Source: Paraburkholderia ginsengiterrae
GTDB lineage: Bacteria > Pseudomonadota > Gammaproteobacteria > Burkholderiales > Burkholderiaceae
Direction: 5' to 3'
NCBI RefSeq assembly: GCF_001645125.1
Contig: NZ_LXKA01000065.1
Coordinates: 1-64,000, forward strand
Length of the DNA: 64,000 nucleotides
Shown here: in pieces, positions 1 to 8,750 of the stretch
Layout of the letters: each line of letters starts with the position of its first letter
Numbering within the stretch: the stretch's first letter is position 1
Notes under the pieces: model-generated
What the model was told of the DNA's origin: nothing
Databases searched by the model: none
Seen by the model: only the letters and a program-made list of their open reading frames with translations
Position numbers and translations under genes: made by a program

Positions 1-280
1 ACTGTTTTCGGTTGTGTTACCAACCGGTCGCTCACTCAACGTACTGACGAATGATTAATCTGTCCGAAGACAAAAAAACCTTCCTTTCATTACTGTGTGA
101 GACTTGATACTTTCGCTTCCTGCCCGACCCCGAAAGATCCGGCAGCGCGTCGCGCATCAAGCGCCCACACTTATCGGCTGTTAATTTTTAAAGATCGATT
201 ACGCATTCACCACCGAACCGGCACCGCACTTCAACCACCCGGCACCGCTTCGTTCTGCGTCGCTGCATCAGCAGCAGAGA
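1..280 (-). other. Leader of an rRNA operon (16S gene lies just left of the window)
   Basis: Read on the minus strand, this stretch contains the boxA-like antitermination segment GATCTTTAAAAATTAACAGC (near 179-199) followed by a leader ending GAGCGACCGGTT...GAAAACAGT at the window edge. This matches what I remember of the sequence preceding 16S rRNA genes in Burkholderia-group genomes. The mature 16S 5' end should lie about 20 bases beyond position 1, so none of the rRNA itself is present. No protein is encoded here; the short open frames on both strands are chance. The assignment rests on recognition of the leader plus two strong promoters immediately upstream. Confidence 0.8.
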
Positions 281-286
281 AACGAG

Positions 287-315
287 ATTATGAAGAACTT
301 TCGCTACGCCGTCAA
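287..315 (-). promoter_or_regulatory. rrn promoter P2 (sigma70)
   Basis: On the minus strand a TTGACG -35 (310-315) and CATAAT -10 (287-292) are separated by exactly 17 bp. It faces the rRNA leader and, with the promoter about 130 bp upstream, forms the tandem arrangement typical of rRNA operons. Confidence 0.8.
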
Positions 316-419
316 CAGGTTTTTTCCAGCTTTTCAAACCTGCCCACCGCGCTGAAAGCCTTGCCACTGCTGGCTCTCCCGCCTCCCGCGCCCCGTTGTC
401 CGGAGCACGAAAGAGCGAG

Positions 420-448
420 ATTCTAGCGAGCCCGCGAGCGCCTTGCAA
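420..448 (-). promoter_or_regulatory. rrn promoter P1 (sigma70)
   Basis: On the minus strand TTGCAA (443-448) and TAGAAT (420-425) are spaced by 17 bp. The bases after the -10 are GC-rich (CTCGCTC), like a stringently controlled discriminator. AT-rich sequence just upstream (450-475) could serve as an UP element. It lies only about 20 bp beyond the stop codon of the enoyl-CoA hydratase gene, which is transcribed in the same direction. Confidence 0.75.
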
Positions 449-468
449 GCGTTATTTTGACAAGCGCA

Positions 469-1245
469 TTAACGATGCTTGAAAACCGGTTTGCGCTTTT
501 CCACGAACGCAGCCATACCTTCCTTCTGATCTTCCGTAGCAAAGAGGGAATGGAACAAACGGCGCTCGAAGTGCACCCCTTCCGCGAGTGTCGTTTCATA
601 AGCGCGATTGACCGATTCCTTCACCATCATCACCGCCGGCAGAGGAAATTCAGCAATCGTCGCTGCCGCAGCCACCGCCTCGTCGATCAAGGTGGCCGCC
701 GGAATAACACGCGACACCAGTCCGGCGCGCTCGGCCTCCGCCGCATCCATGAAGCGCGCCGTCAAACAGAGGTCCATCGCCTTCGCCTTTGACACGGCAC
801 GCGGCAACCGCTGTGTACCGCCGGCGCCTGGCATGATGCCCAGTTTGATTTCCGGCTGGCCGAACTTGGCCGTGTCGGCGGCGAAAATGATGTCGCACAT
901 CATCGCCAATTCGCACCCACCGCCGAGCGCGAAGCCAGCTACCGCCGCAATGATCGGCTTGCGGATGGAGCGAACCGCCTCCCAGTTGCGCGTGATGTAG
1001 TCACCCTTATAGACATCCATATACGTATACGTGGACATCATGCCGATGTCGGCACCGGCCGCGAACGCCTTCTCGCTACCCGTAATCACGATCGCGCCGA
1101 TCGAGTCGTCGGCGTCGAACGCCCGCAGCGCCTCCCCCAACTCGTCCATCAACGCGTCGTTCAATGCGTTCAACGCCTTCGGACGATTCAGCGTGACCAA
1201 ACCGACCCGCCCCCGCGTCTCAACCAGAATGTTCTCGTAAGCCAT
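469..1245 (-). CDS. paaF: Enoyl-CoA hydratase (crotonase family, PaaF-like)
   Basis: A 258-aa crotonase-fold protein. It starts [12 protein letters not shown], carries the CoA-binding stretch AAGADIGMM and the active-site region [12 protein letters not shown], and has the conserved family C-terminus ending in [10 protein letters not shown] chose the ATG at 1245 because AGGAGG lies just upstream; the longer open frame has no ribosome site. Enoyl-CoA hydratases of this length hydrate 2-enoyl-CoA esters. Divergent to paaN and beside paaG, it probably hydrates the 2,3-dehydroadipyl-CoA intermediate of phenylacetate breakdown. Generic short-chain enoyl-CoA hydratase activity is the alternative, so the symbol is a context call. 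Confidence 0.8.
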   Translation of the reverse strand: MAYENILVETRGRVGLVTLNRPKALNALNDALMDELGEALRAFDADDSIGAIVITGSEKAFAAGADIGMMSTYTYMDVYKGDYITRNWEAVRSIRKPIIAAVAGFALGGGCELAMMCDIIFAADTAKFGQPEIKLGIMPGAGGTQRLPRAVSKAKAMDLCLTARFMDAAEAERAGLVSRVIPAATLIDEAVAAAATIAEFPLPAVMMVKESVNRAYETTLAEGVHFERRLFHSLFATEDQKEGMAAFVEKRKPVFKHR

Positions 1246-1317
1246 GCCGCCTCCTAGGGATAGAAAAATCGCGCGCGAAAACACTTCGCACGGCCATCTT
1301 AATAATGCTACCATTCA

Positions 1318-1337
1318 CCAACCAACCGGTCGGTCAA
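1318..1337. promoter_or_regulatory. Candidate PaaR (TetR-family) operator
   Basis: The segment ACCAACCGGTCGGT (1321-1334) is an imperfect palindrome centred on CCGG, in the 135-bp gap between the divergent hydratase and paaN. TetR-family PaaR repressors of betaproteobacteria are reported to bind ACCG/CGGT-type palindromes and to be released by phenylacetyl-CoA. Its position could control both directions. No regulator gene is in this window, so the pairing is inference. Confidence 0.5.
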
Positions 1338-1380
1338 TTATTCGACAGGCTTTCTCCAACGCACAGCCAAGCCCCTTGCC

Positions 1381-3081
1381 ATGACACATCCGCTATTCAC
1401 CAAGCACGAAGACACGCTGCAAAAGGCACTTACCGCGGTTCAAACACGCGGCTACTGGAGCCCGTTCGTCGAAATGCCCAGTCCGAAAGTGTACGGGGAA
1501 ACAGCTAACGCGGACGGCGAAGCCGCATTCAAAGCGCATCTCAACACGACGTTCCAACTGGACCAGCCGTCGACGGGCGAAACGGTTGGCGCGGAAGTCT
1601 CTCCGTTCGGATTCCCGCTGGGTGTTCGATATCCCAAAGCCGACCCTGACGCCTTGATCGCAGCGGCCGCCGCTGCCCAGCGCGACTGGCGCGCGGCAGG
1701 CCCGCAGGCATGGATCGGCGTGTGTCTCGAAATTCTTGCGCGCGTGAATCGCGCGAGCTTTGAAATTGGCTATAGCGTGATGCACACGACCGGCCAGGCA
1801 TTCATGATGGCCTTCCAGGCCGGCGGCCCGCACGCACAAGACCGCGCGCTCGAAGCTGTTGTGTACGCGTGGGACCAGTTGCACCGCATTCCCGGCGAAG
1901 CCCACTGGGAAAAACCGCAAGGCAAAAACCCGCCGCTGGCAATGCACAAGCGCTACACAGTCGTGCCTCGCGGCACCGGCCTCGTGCTCGGCTGCTGCAC
2001 CTTCCCGACGTGGAACGGCTATCCGGGCCTGTTCGCCGACCTGGCCACAGGCAACACGGTCATCGTCAAGCCCCATCCGGGTGCGATTCTGCCGCTTGCG
2101 CTGACCGTACGAATCGCGCGGGACGTGTTGCGCGAAGCGGGTTTCGATCCGAACGTCGTCACGCTGCTTGCCACTGAACCGAACGACGGCGCACTCGTCC
2201 AGGAATTGGCCCTGCGCCCCGAAATCAAGCTCATCGACTTCACAGGCAGCACGCAAAACGGCACATGGCTGGAACGCAACGCGCACCAGGCACAGGTCTA
2301 TACCGAGAAAGCTGGCGTCAACCAGATCGTGATCGACTCGGCCGACGACATCAAAGCCGCAGCCCGCAATATCGCCTTCTCGCTCGCCCTGTACTCGGGC
2401 CAGATGTGCACCGCGCCGCAAAACATTTACGTGCCGCGCGACGGCATCCGCACCTCGGAAGGCACGCTCAGTTTTGATGAAGTCGCTCAAGCCATTTCCA
2501 GCGCCGTGCAAAAGCTTGTCGCCGACCCGGCCCGCGCTGTCGAACTACTCGGCGCAATTCAGAACGAAGGCGTGACCCAACGAATCGGCGAAGCCGCCAA
2601 GCTCGGCCGCGTTCTCGTAGAGAGCCAGACACTCGAACATCCGGCCTTTGCCGGCGCCCGCGTGCGCACGCCGCTCGTGCTCCAACTCGATGCCGCGACC
2701 GACCATGCGCAGTTCACCAAAGAATGGTTCGGGCCGATTTCGTTTGTGATCGCAACCGACTCGACCACCCAGTCGCTCGACCTCGCTGGAGCGATCGCCG
2801 CTGAGCACGGCGCGCTGACGTTGTCGGTCTACAGCACGGACGAAGCGGTGCTAGATGAAGCACACGAAGCATCGATTCGTGGCGGCGTTGCCTTGTCGAT
2901 CAATCTGACCGGCGGTGTGTTCGTCAATCAGTCGGCGGCCTTTTCCGACTTCCACGGCACGGGCGCAAACCCCGCAGCCAATGCCGCGCTGGCTGACGCA
3001 GCCTTCGTAGCAAACCGCTTTCGCGTGGTTCAAAGCCGCGTTCATGTTGAACCGAAAGCGGCGCCGGCGGTAGCTGGCTGA
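1381..3081 (+). CDS. paaN: Phenylacetate degradation aldehyde dehydrogenase PaaN
   Basis: A 566-aa aldehyde dehydrogenase superfamily protein matching the stand-alone PaaN type rather than the PaaZ fusion (no MaoC hydratase domain at the C-terminus). Visible motifs are GSTQNGTWLE in the cofactor domain, the YTEKAGVNQ segment with the general-base Glu region, and LYSGQMCTAPQN around the catalytic Cys. The likely substrate is the ring-cleavage semialdehyde 3-oxo-5,6-dehydrosuberyl-CoA semialdehyde. Because the hydrolase domain is missing, ring opening must be supplied by another protein. The start at 1381 lacks a good Shine-Dalgarno. First gene of the rightward paa group. Confidence 0.85.
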   Translation: MTHPLFTKHEDTLQKALTAVQTRGYWSPFVEMPSPKVYGETANADGEAAFKAHLNTTFQLDQPSTGETVGAEVSPFGFPLGVRYPKADPDALIAAAAAAQRDWRAAGPQAWIGVCLEILARVNRASFEIGYSVMHTTGQAFMMAFQAGGPHAQDRALEAVVYAWDQLHRIPGEAHWEKPQGKNPPLAMHKRYTVVPRGTGLVLGCCTFPTWNGYPGLFADLATGNTVIVKPHPGAILPLALTVRIARDVLREAGFDPNVVTLLATEPNDGALVQELALRPEIKLIDFTGSTQNGTWLERNAHQAQVYTEKAGVNQIVIDSADDIKAAARNIAFSLALYSGQMCTAPQNIYVPRDGIRTSEGTLSFDEVAQAISSAVQKLVADPARAVELLGAIQNEGVTQRIGEAAKLGRVLVESQTLEHPAFAGARVRTPLVLQLDAATDHAQFTKEWFGPISFVIATDSTTQSLDLAGAIAAEHGALTLSVYSTDEAVLDEAHEASIRGGVALSINLTGGVFVNQSAAFSDFHGTGANPAANAALADAAFVANRFRVVQSRVHVEPKAAPAVAG

Positions 3082-3083
3082 AC

Positions 3084-3118
3084 GGCATAAGGCAAAAGCA
3101 CGGCTTTCGTCCTATGCC
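3084..3118 (+). other. Intergenic hairpin between paaN and the thiolase gene
   Basis: GGCATAAGG (3084-3092) can pair with CCTATGCC (3111-3118), and AAAGC with GCTTT inside the loop. No U-tract follows, so it is not a simple terminator; it may modulate expression or mRNA decay between the two genes. Confidence 0.4.
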
Positions 3119-3207
3119 GTTTGGCCGAATGGACCAGGCCGTGCGCCCAACCTAACATGAGACATCGGATCGGCACCTCCCGCCGATCCGCTTCCGCGGG
3201 AATCCAT

Positions 3208-4410
3208 ATGAACGACGCCTTCATTTGCGATGCGATTCGCACCCCTATCGGCCGCTACGGCGGCGCCCTGAAAGACGTCCGCGCCGACGACCTCGGCGCA
3301 GTACCGATCAAGGCTCTGATCGAACGCAATCCCGGCGTCGACTGGCGAACTCTCGACGACGTGATCTATGGCTGCGCCAACCAGGCCGGCGAAGACAACC
3401 GAAATGTCGCCCGCATGTCGGCATTGCTAGCCGGCTTGCCCACCGAAGCACCCGGCGCGACCATCAACCGCCTGTGCGGCTCGGGCATGGACGCAGTCGG
3501 CACCGCTGCACGCGCCATCAAGGCGGGCGAAGCGCGCCTGATGATCGCCGGCGGCGTCGAAAGCATGACGCGTGCGCCGTTCGTCACGGGCAAGGCGACT
3601 AGCGCGTTCTCACGCCAGGCTGACATTTACGACACGACCATTGGCTGGCGTTTCATCAATCCGCTGATGAAGCGGCAGTACGGCGTCGACTCGATGCCTG
3701 AAACCGCGGAAAACGTTGCTGTCGAATTCGGCGTAAGTCGTGCGGATCAGGACGCGTTTGCGCTGGCGAGCCAGCAAAAGGCAGCCCGCGCACAGCAGGA
3801 CGGCACGCTCGCCCAGGAAATCGTCGGCGTCGAGATCGCACAGAAGAAAGGCGATCCAGTACGTGTGATGCTCGACGAACATCCTCGCGAAACTTCGCTT
3901 GAAAGCCTAGGCAAGCTCAAGGGAGTGGTTCGTCCGGACGGCAGCGTTACGGCCGGCAATGCGTCTGGCGTGAACGACGGCGCGTGTGCGCTGTTGCTCG
4001 CCGACCAGCAGGCGGCCGATCAATATGGCTTGCGTCGCCGGGCCCGCGTGGTGGGCATGGCAACAGCAGGCGTCGAACCGCGCATCATGGGTATCGGTCC
4101 GGCACCGGCTACGCAAAAGCTGCTCAAGCAACTCGGCATGACACTCGAACAACTCGACGTCATCGAGTTGAACGAAGCCTTCGCATCGCAAGGCCTCGCG
4201 GTTCTGCGCACGCTCGGTTTGCGCGACGACGACCCGCGTGTCAATCCGAACGGTGGAGCCATCGCGCTCGGCCACCCGCTGGGTGCATCGGGCGCGCGCC
4301 TGATCACGACCGCGCTATATCAACTGGAACGGATCAACGGCCGCTTTGCGCTCTGCACGATGTGCATCGGCGTAGGCCAAGGCATCGCACTGGTCATCGA
4401 GCGAATCTGA
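3208..4410 (+). CDS. paaJ: 3-oxoadipyl-CoA / 3-oxo-5,6-dehydrosuberyl-CoA thiolase
   Basis: A 400-aa type I thiolase. It begins MNDAFICDAIRTPIGRYGG, has the acylation Cys in NRLCGSGMDAV (around residue 90), the GGAIALGHPLGASGARL His motif and the C-terminal base Cys in CTMCIGVGQG. The long in-frame extension upstream (from 3121) has no support and the 400-residue length matches the PcaF/PaaJ family. It cleaves the beta-oxidation products of the phenylacetate pathway to succinyl-CoA/acetyl-CoA. Burkholderia annotations also call this gene paaE or pcaF. It could additionally serve the beta-ketoadipate pathway. Confidence 0.85.
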   Translation: MNDAFICDAIRTPIGRYGGALKDVRADDLGAVPIKALIERNPGVDWRTLDDVIYGCANQAGEDNRNVARMSALLAGLPTEAPGATINRLCGSGMDAVGTAARAIKAGEARLMIAGGVESMTRAPFVTGKATSAFSRQADIYDTTIGWRFINPLMKRQYGVDSMPETAENVAVEFGVSRADQDAFALASQQKAARAQQDGTLAQEIVGVEIAQKKGDPVRVMLDEHPRETSLESLGKLKGVVRPDGSVTAGNASGVNDGACALLLADQQAADQYGLRRRARVVGMATAGVEPRIMGIGPAPATQKLLKQLGMTLEQLDVIELNEAFASQGLAVLRTLGLRDDDPRVNPNGGAIALGHPLGASGARLITTALYQLERINGRFALCTMCIGVGQGIALVIERI

Positions 4411-4460
4411 CACCCACGCCACATCGCCCATCGGTCAAAGAGACTTTGAGGAGACAACCA

Positions 4461-5252
4461 ATGCCATATGAAGCGATTCGCCTGGACATAGACGCATCGA
4501 GCCATGTCGCAACCATCACGCTGAACCGGCCAGACAAGCTCAACAGCTTTACGCGTGCGATGCATCAGGAACTGAGCGCCGCGCTCAGTGAGGTCGAAAC
4601 GTCCGATGCCCGTGCGCTCGTACTCACCGGCGCGGGCCGCGGCTTCTGCGCCGGCCAGGATCTCGCCGATCTCGACTTCACGCCAGGCGCCATGACTGAT
4701 CTGGGCGAACTGATTGAACAACATTTCAACCCGCTGATTCGCCGCCTGCAGACGCTGCCGCTGCCCGTCATCGCCGCGGTAAACGGTACGGCTGCCGGCG
4801 CCGGCGCCAACCTCGCCCTCGCTTGCGACCTTGTGCTCGCCGCTCGCTCCGCCAGCTTCATTCAGGCGTTCGTGAAGATCGGCCTGGTGCCGGACTCAGG
4901 CGGGACGTGGTTCCTGCCACAGCGTGTCGGCATGGCGCGCGCCATGGGGCTCGCCATCACCGGCGACAAACTCAGCGCGGAAAAAGCCGAAAGCTGGGGC
5001 CTGATCTGGCAAGCCGTCGAGGACGCGGAGCTCGCCGCCATCGCGGCCAAACTCGCGGCGCAACTCGCTCAGCAACCCACGCGCGCCATCGCCGCGATCA
5101 AACAGGCCATGCGCGCGGGCGCAACGCAAACACTCGACCAGCAACTCGACCTCGAGCGCGATCTGCAACGCCAACTGGGAGCTTCCCACGACTACGCCGA
5201 AGGCGTGCAAGCCTTCGTGGAAAAACGCGCGCCGCGCTTCGAGGGCCGCTGA
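4461..5252 (+). CDS. paaG: 1,2-epoxyphenylacetyl-CoA isomerase PaaG
   Basis: A 263-aa crotonase-family protein with the CoA-binding FCAGQDLADL segment and the active-site NGTAAGAGANLALACDLVL. FIQAFVKIGLVPDSGGTW follows, where the PDSG Asp is characteristic of PaaG-type isomerases. GAGGAGAC lies just before the ATG at 4461. PaaG converts ring-1,2-epoxyphenylacetyl-CoA to the oxepin and also acts as a double-bond isomerase later in the pathway. It overlaps functionally with the paaF-like hydratase but is a distinct paralogue. The stop codon is one base from the paaI start, so the two are translationally coupled. Confidence 0.87.
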   Translation: MPYEAIRLDIDASSHVATITLNRPDKLNSFTRAMHQELSAALSEVETSDARALVLTGAGRGFCAGQDLADLDFTPGAMTDLGELIEQHFNPLIRRLQTLPLPVIAAVNGTAAGAGANLALACDLVLAARSASFIQAFVKIGLVPDSGGTWFLPQRVGMARAMGLAITGDKLSAEKAESWGLIWQAVEDAELAAIAAKLAAQLAQQPTRAIAAIKQAMRAGATQTLDQQLDLERDLQRQLGASHDYAEGVQAFVEKRAPRFEGR

Positions 5253-5253
5253 C

Positions 5254-5715
5254 ATGTCCACACAAGCCAACCATCCCAACCAGATGACACCGGACCAACT
5301 GGCCCGCGCGACCGCTTCCGCGATGTACGAGAACGACGCGTGCAGCAAGGCACTCGGACTCGAAATCGTTGAAGTGCGCCCCGGCTACGCGCGCCTGCGC
5401 ATGGCCGTGCGCGACGACTTTTTGAACGGCCATCAGATTTGCCACGGCGGCCTGATTTTCACGCTCGCTGATTCGACGTTCGCGTTCGCCTGCAACACGT
5501 ACAACATCAACACGGTCGCAGCAGGATGCTCGATCGAGTTTTTGCGCCCCGTGCAAGGCGGCGACGTGCTGACAGCGGAAGCCGTCGAGCAAACATTGAG
5601 TGGGCGCACCGGTATCTACGACATTCGCGTGACGAATCGCGCCGAGGAAACCGTCGCAATGTTCCGCGGCAAGTCGGCACAAATCAAAGGCAATCTGATT
5701 CCCACAGACAATTGA
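5254..5715 (+). CDS. paaI: Hotdog-fold acyl-CoA thioesterase PaaI
   Basis: A 153-aa hotdog-fold protein. The central-helix signature CHGGLIFTLADSTFAFACN contains the Asp used by PaaI-type thioesterases, and the GCSIEFLRPVQGGDVL strand follows. The family hydrolyses ring-hydroxylated phenylacetyl-CoA and so rescues CoA from dead-end intermediates. The start is one base after the paaG stop. Confidence 0.88.
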   Translation: MSTQANHPNQMTPDQLARATASAMYENDACSKALGLEIVEVRPGYARLRMAVRDDFLNGHQICHGGLIFTLADSTFAFACNTYNINTVAAGCSIEFLRPVQGGDVLTAEAVEQTLSGRTGIYDIRVTNRAEETVAMFRGKSAQIKGNLIPTDN

Positions 5716-5875
5716 TATCGGCAAGCCGACAGCCCTACGCAGCAAACCCGCGTTAAAACCGGCGCCCAGCAGCGGCTCATAGGTGACACACCCAAAGGCG
5801 GCAGCCCGCCCCAGTTTTTTGCGCGCAAGCGCACGTACATCAGACCCAAGCATTGAGGCAGCAAGGAGACATTCG

Positions 5876-7180
5876 ATGACCACCGCCCTTCCGCTCGATC
5901 CGATCGAGACCGCCAGCCGCGACGAACTCGCCGCGCTTCAACTTGAACGGCTCAAATGGTCGTTGAATCATGCCTATGAAAATTCGCCGGTCTATCGAAA
6001 GAAGTTCGACGAAGCCGGTGTTCATCCCGGCGACCTGAAAACCCTCGCGGACCTGGCACGCTTCCCCTTCACCACCAAGAAGGATCTGCGCGACAGCTAT
6101 CCGTTCGGCATGTTCGCAGTGCCGCAGGATCAGATTTCACGGATTCACGCGTCGTCCGGCACGACGGGCAAGCCGACCGTCGTGGGCTATACGGCACGCG
6201 ATATCGACACATGGGCGAATGTCGTCGCGCGCTCGATCCGAGCCGCCGGCGCGAAGCGCGGCGACAAGGTCCACGTGAGTTACGGCTACGGCCTGTTCAC
6301 AGGCGGCCTCGGCGCGCACTACGGCGCCGAACGCGCTGGGCTCACCGTAATCCCGTTCGGTGGTGGCCAGACGGAAAAGCAGGTGCAACTGATTCAGGAT
6401 TTCCGCCCGGACATCATCATGGTGACGCCGAGCTACATGCTGTCGATTGCGGACGAACTCGAGCGTCAAGGCATCGACCCGGCTCATTGTTCACTGCGCA
6501 TCGGCATCTTCGGCGCGGAACCGTGGACCAACGACATGCGTCAGGCGATCGAAAAGCGCATGGGCATCGACGCTGTCGATATCTATGGCCTGTCGGAAGT
6601 GATGGGCCCCGGGGTGGCATCGGAGTGCGTGGAAACAAAAGACGGTCCGACCATCTGGGAAGACCATTTCTATCCCGAGATCATCGACCCTGAGACTGGC
6701 GAAGTACTGCCGGACGGCGAACTCGGCGAACTGGTGTTCACGTCGCTCACCAAAGAGGCGCTGCCGATCATCCGTTACCGGACGCGCGACCTGACGCGCC
6801 TTCTGCCGGGCACCGCCCGCACCATGCGCCGAATGGAAAAAATCACCGGCCGCTCGGACGACATGATGATCGTGCGCGGCGTGAATGTGTTCCCGACGCA
6901 GATCGAAGAACTGCTGCTCAAGCAGCATGCGCTCGCGCCTCACTATCAGATCGTGCTGACCAAGGAAGGCCCGCTCGATGTGTTCACGTTGAACGTGGAG
7001 CCTTGCCCGGAAACGGCGCCAGATACGGCGGCGCTCAACACGGCCAAGCAGGCGTTGAGTTATGACATCAAGGCACTGATCGGCGTGACGGCCGTGGTGA
7101 ACGTGCTGGCTGTGAATGGGATCGAGCGTTCGGTGGGCAAAGCGCGGCGCGTGGTGGACAAACGCAAGCCGGGGCTCTAA
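5876..7180 (+). CDS. paaK: Phenylacetate-CoA ligase PaaK
   Basis: A 434-aa adenylate-forming enzyme. Motifs in order: IHASSGTTGKPTVVGYT (phosphate-binding loop), YGLSEVMGPGVASEC (A5 aromatic/acid motif), YRTRDLTRLL, and the hinge/C-terminal GRSDDMMIVRGVNVFPTQIEE. The start at 5876 is set by AAGGAG six bases upstream; the longer frame from 5783 has none. It activates phenylacetate to phenylacetyl-CoA with ATP, the first step of the pathway and the source of the likely inducer. A gap of about 160 bp after paaI, without a clear terminator, allows co-transcription. Confidence 0.93.
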   Translation: MTTALPLDPIETASRDELAALQLERLKWSLNHAYENSPVYRKKFDEAGVHPGDLKTLADLARFPFTTKKDLRDSYPFGMFAVPQDQISRIHASSGTTGKPTVVGYTARDIDTWANVVARSIRAAGAKRGDKVHVSYGYGLFTGGLGAHYGAERAGLTVIPFGGGQTEKQVQLIQDFRPDIIMVTPSYMLSIADELERQGIDPAHCSLRIGIFGAEPWTNDMRQAIEKRMGIDAVDIYGLSEVMGPGVASECVETKDGPTIWEDHFYPEIIDPETGEVLPDGELGELVFTSLTKEALPIIRYRTRDLTRLLPGTARTMRRMEKITGRSDDMMIVRGVNVFPTQIEELLLKQHALAPHYQIVLTKEGPLDVFTLNVEPCPETAPDTAALNTAKQALSYDIKALIGVTAVVNVLAVNGIERSVGKARRVVDKRKPGL

Positions 7181-7237
7181 TAACGTTCAGTGCTCTGCGC
7201 GAGGGATAAGGCACAAAGCATAAGGCGCGGCAATCCT

Positions 7238-7305
7238 GCGCCACTTGCGGATCAGCATCCGGAAGTGGCGCCATAGCCGGCGGCACGACGAAACTCGCCG
7301 CCGGC
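7238..7305. terminator. Two hairpins between convergent paaK and mltA
   Basis: GCGCCACTT (7238-7246) pairs with AAGTGGCGC (7263-7271), with GGAT/ATCC continuing the stem. A second stem pairs GCCGGCGG (7276-7283) with CCGCCGGC (7298-7305). No U-tract is present on either strand. The position between convergent genes suggests a bidirectional stop or mRNA 3'-end barrier. The rest of 7181-7396 shows nothing recognisable. Confidence 0.5.
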
Positions 7306-7396
7306 AGCCCCAACATAGAAATCGCCCGGATCGCGGCGGCGGCAGGTCACGCGAGGATTCGCAAAACCGGAATCCATCGCGCCCCTTGCTGAGAAG

Positions 7397-8524
7397 TCAC
7401 GAATTCGGCAACAACAGCCACATCCGGCCGCCCTGCTTCATCTTGCCGGCCAGATCGCCGGCATCGTCGCCAAGACCCCAGAAATAGTCGGCGCGCACAC
7501 CACCCTTGATCGCCGTGCCCGTGTCCTGAGCAAAGACGAGACGATTCATCGGCGAATTCGTCAACGGACGCGTGGTCTGCAAAAACACCGGCGTACCGAG
7601 CGGAATCGACGTCGGATCGACCGCAATCGACCGCTCGGGTGTCAACGGCACGCCCAGCGCACCAATCGGCCCGTCCGCACCGCCGCTCGGCGAACCTTCG
7701 CCAGAAGACGGCATCTCGCGGAAGAACACAAAGCGCGGATTCGTATCGAGCAGCGCATCGACCCGGGAGGGGTTCGCCCGCGCCCAAGCCTTGATGCCCT
7801 GCATGGTCGCCTGCGCGGGCGTGAGTTCACCACGATCGAGCAGCCAGCGTCCAATCGACTTATAAGGCTGATTGTTGGTGCCGCCAAAACCGACGCGCAT
7901 CACACCGCCGTCTTCCATCACGATGCGCCCGGATCCTTGCACCTGCAGGAAAAACGCTTCGATCGGATCGTCGACCCAAACGAGTTCATTGCCGTTGAGC
8001 ACACCCGCGCGCTCGAGTTGCGCACGCGCCGGCAGCGGCGCGCCCGCGCGATAGCCGGACGGCCAGCGATACAGTGCCGTCTGATACACGCCATGCCGCG
8101 TGCGCGAACCGCGCAGCAAGGGCTCGTAGTAGCCTGTGACAAGGCCGTCTAGCGTGCCGTCGGTATTCGCTAACTGGAACGGCGTGAAATAGGCTTCAAA
8201 AAACGCCCGCGCACCGGCGACATCGAGGTCGTCGATTTGCGCGGCGGCAGCGCAGGCCCGCGCCCAGTTCGGCTGCCGCGCGAGTCTCACGCAGTTCTGC
8301 CGCAATGCGGCTGTCGCGCCGATCAGCGAATCGTCCTGCCAGCCCGGCACCTGCTGCCATGCAACCGCGGTCAGCCGCGCCGCGGCAATCTGCCCGGGGA
8401 TGATCGCCGTGCCCGTGGGTGGCGAAACCGAGGGCCGGACCGCGCTGCCGCCACCGCAGGACGCCAGCATTACCGCAACCGAAAGCGCACCGAGCCATGC
8501 TCCGGCCGTGCGGACAAAACGCAT
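7397..8524 (-). CDS. mltA: Membrane-bound lytic murein transglycosylase A (MltA)
   Basis: A 375-aa lipoprotein starting MRFVRTAGAWLG with the lipobox LASC, so it is probably anchored to the outer membrane. The MltA core includes VTGYYEPLLRGSR and the substrate-cleft region PSGYRAGAPLPARAQLE. It ends with the 3D (three-Asp) domain VFAQDTGTAIKGGVRADYFWG. It cleaves peptidoglycan to 1,6-anhydromuramyl products. I chose the ATG at 8524 because the signal peptide begins there; the longer frame would add a charged, non-signal N-terminus. Confidence 0.9.
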   Translation of the reverse strand: MRFVRTAGAWLGALSVAVMLASCGGGSAVRPSVSPPTGTAIIPGQIAAARLTAVAWQQVPGWQDDSLIGATAALRQNCVRLARQPNWARACAAAAQIDDLDVAGARAFFEAYFTPFQLANTDGTLDGLVTGYYEPLLRGSRTRHGVYQTALYRWPSGYRAGAPLPARAQLERAGVLNGNELVWVDDPIEAFFLQVQGSGRIVMEDGGVMRVGFGGTNNQPYKSIGRWLLDRGELTPAQATMQGIKAWARANPSRVDALLDTNPRFVFFREMPSSGEGSPSGGADGPIGALGVPLTPERSIAVDPTSIPLGTPVFLQTTRPLTNSPMNRLVFAQDTGTAIKGGVRADYFWGLGDDAGDLAGKMKQGGRMWLLLPNS

Positions 8525-8552
8525 ACAATGTTCGTTCTTGATGGAAACCGCC

Positions 8553-8705
8553 ATGTCTGATCTGTTCGACGAATACCCGATGCTCATCTTCGCGCTGGAA
8601 TCGCTCCTCGCGCTCTTCCTGCTCGTCTTTATCGTTGTGTGGACGTCGTCCGGCAAGAAGAAAGCGGCGCGCGCCAACGCGATTGAACAGCAAAAGCAGC
8701 AGTAA
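8553..8705 (+). CDS. Small single-pass membrane protein, function unknown (50 aa)
   Basis: A 50-residue open frame beginning MSDLFDEYPML. One hydrophobic segment (about residues 10-31, LIFALESLLALFLLVFIVVW) is followed by a lysine/glutamine-rich tail ending QQKQQ. The layout suits an inner-membrane protein with a cytoplasmic basic tail. Only 28 bp separate its ATG from the divergent mltA start, so promoters must overlap the two coding starts. An alternative ATG lies four codons upstream. I do not recognise the family. The clean membrane topology and position favour a real gene, but it could be chance. Confidence 0.55.
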   Translation: MSDLFDEYPMLIFALESLLALFLLVFIVVWTSSGKKKAARANAIEQQKQQ

Positions 8706-8750
8706 ATCCGCGCGCTGAGCTTTTAAAAGACCGCGGGCCGCGCTCCCGGT

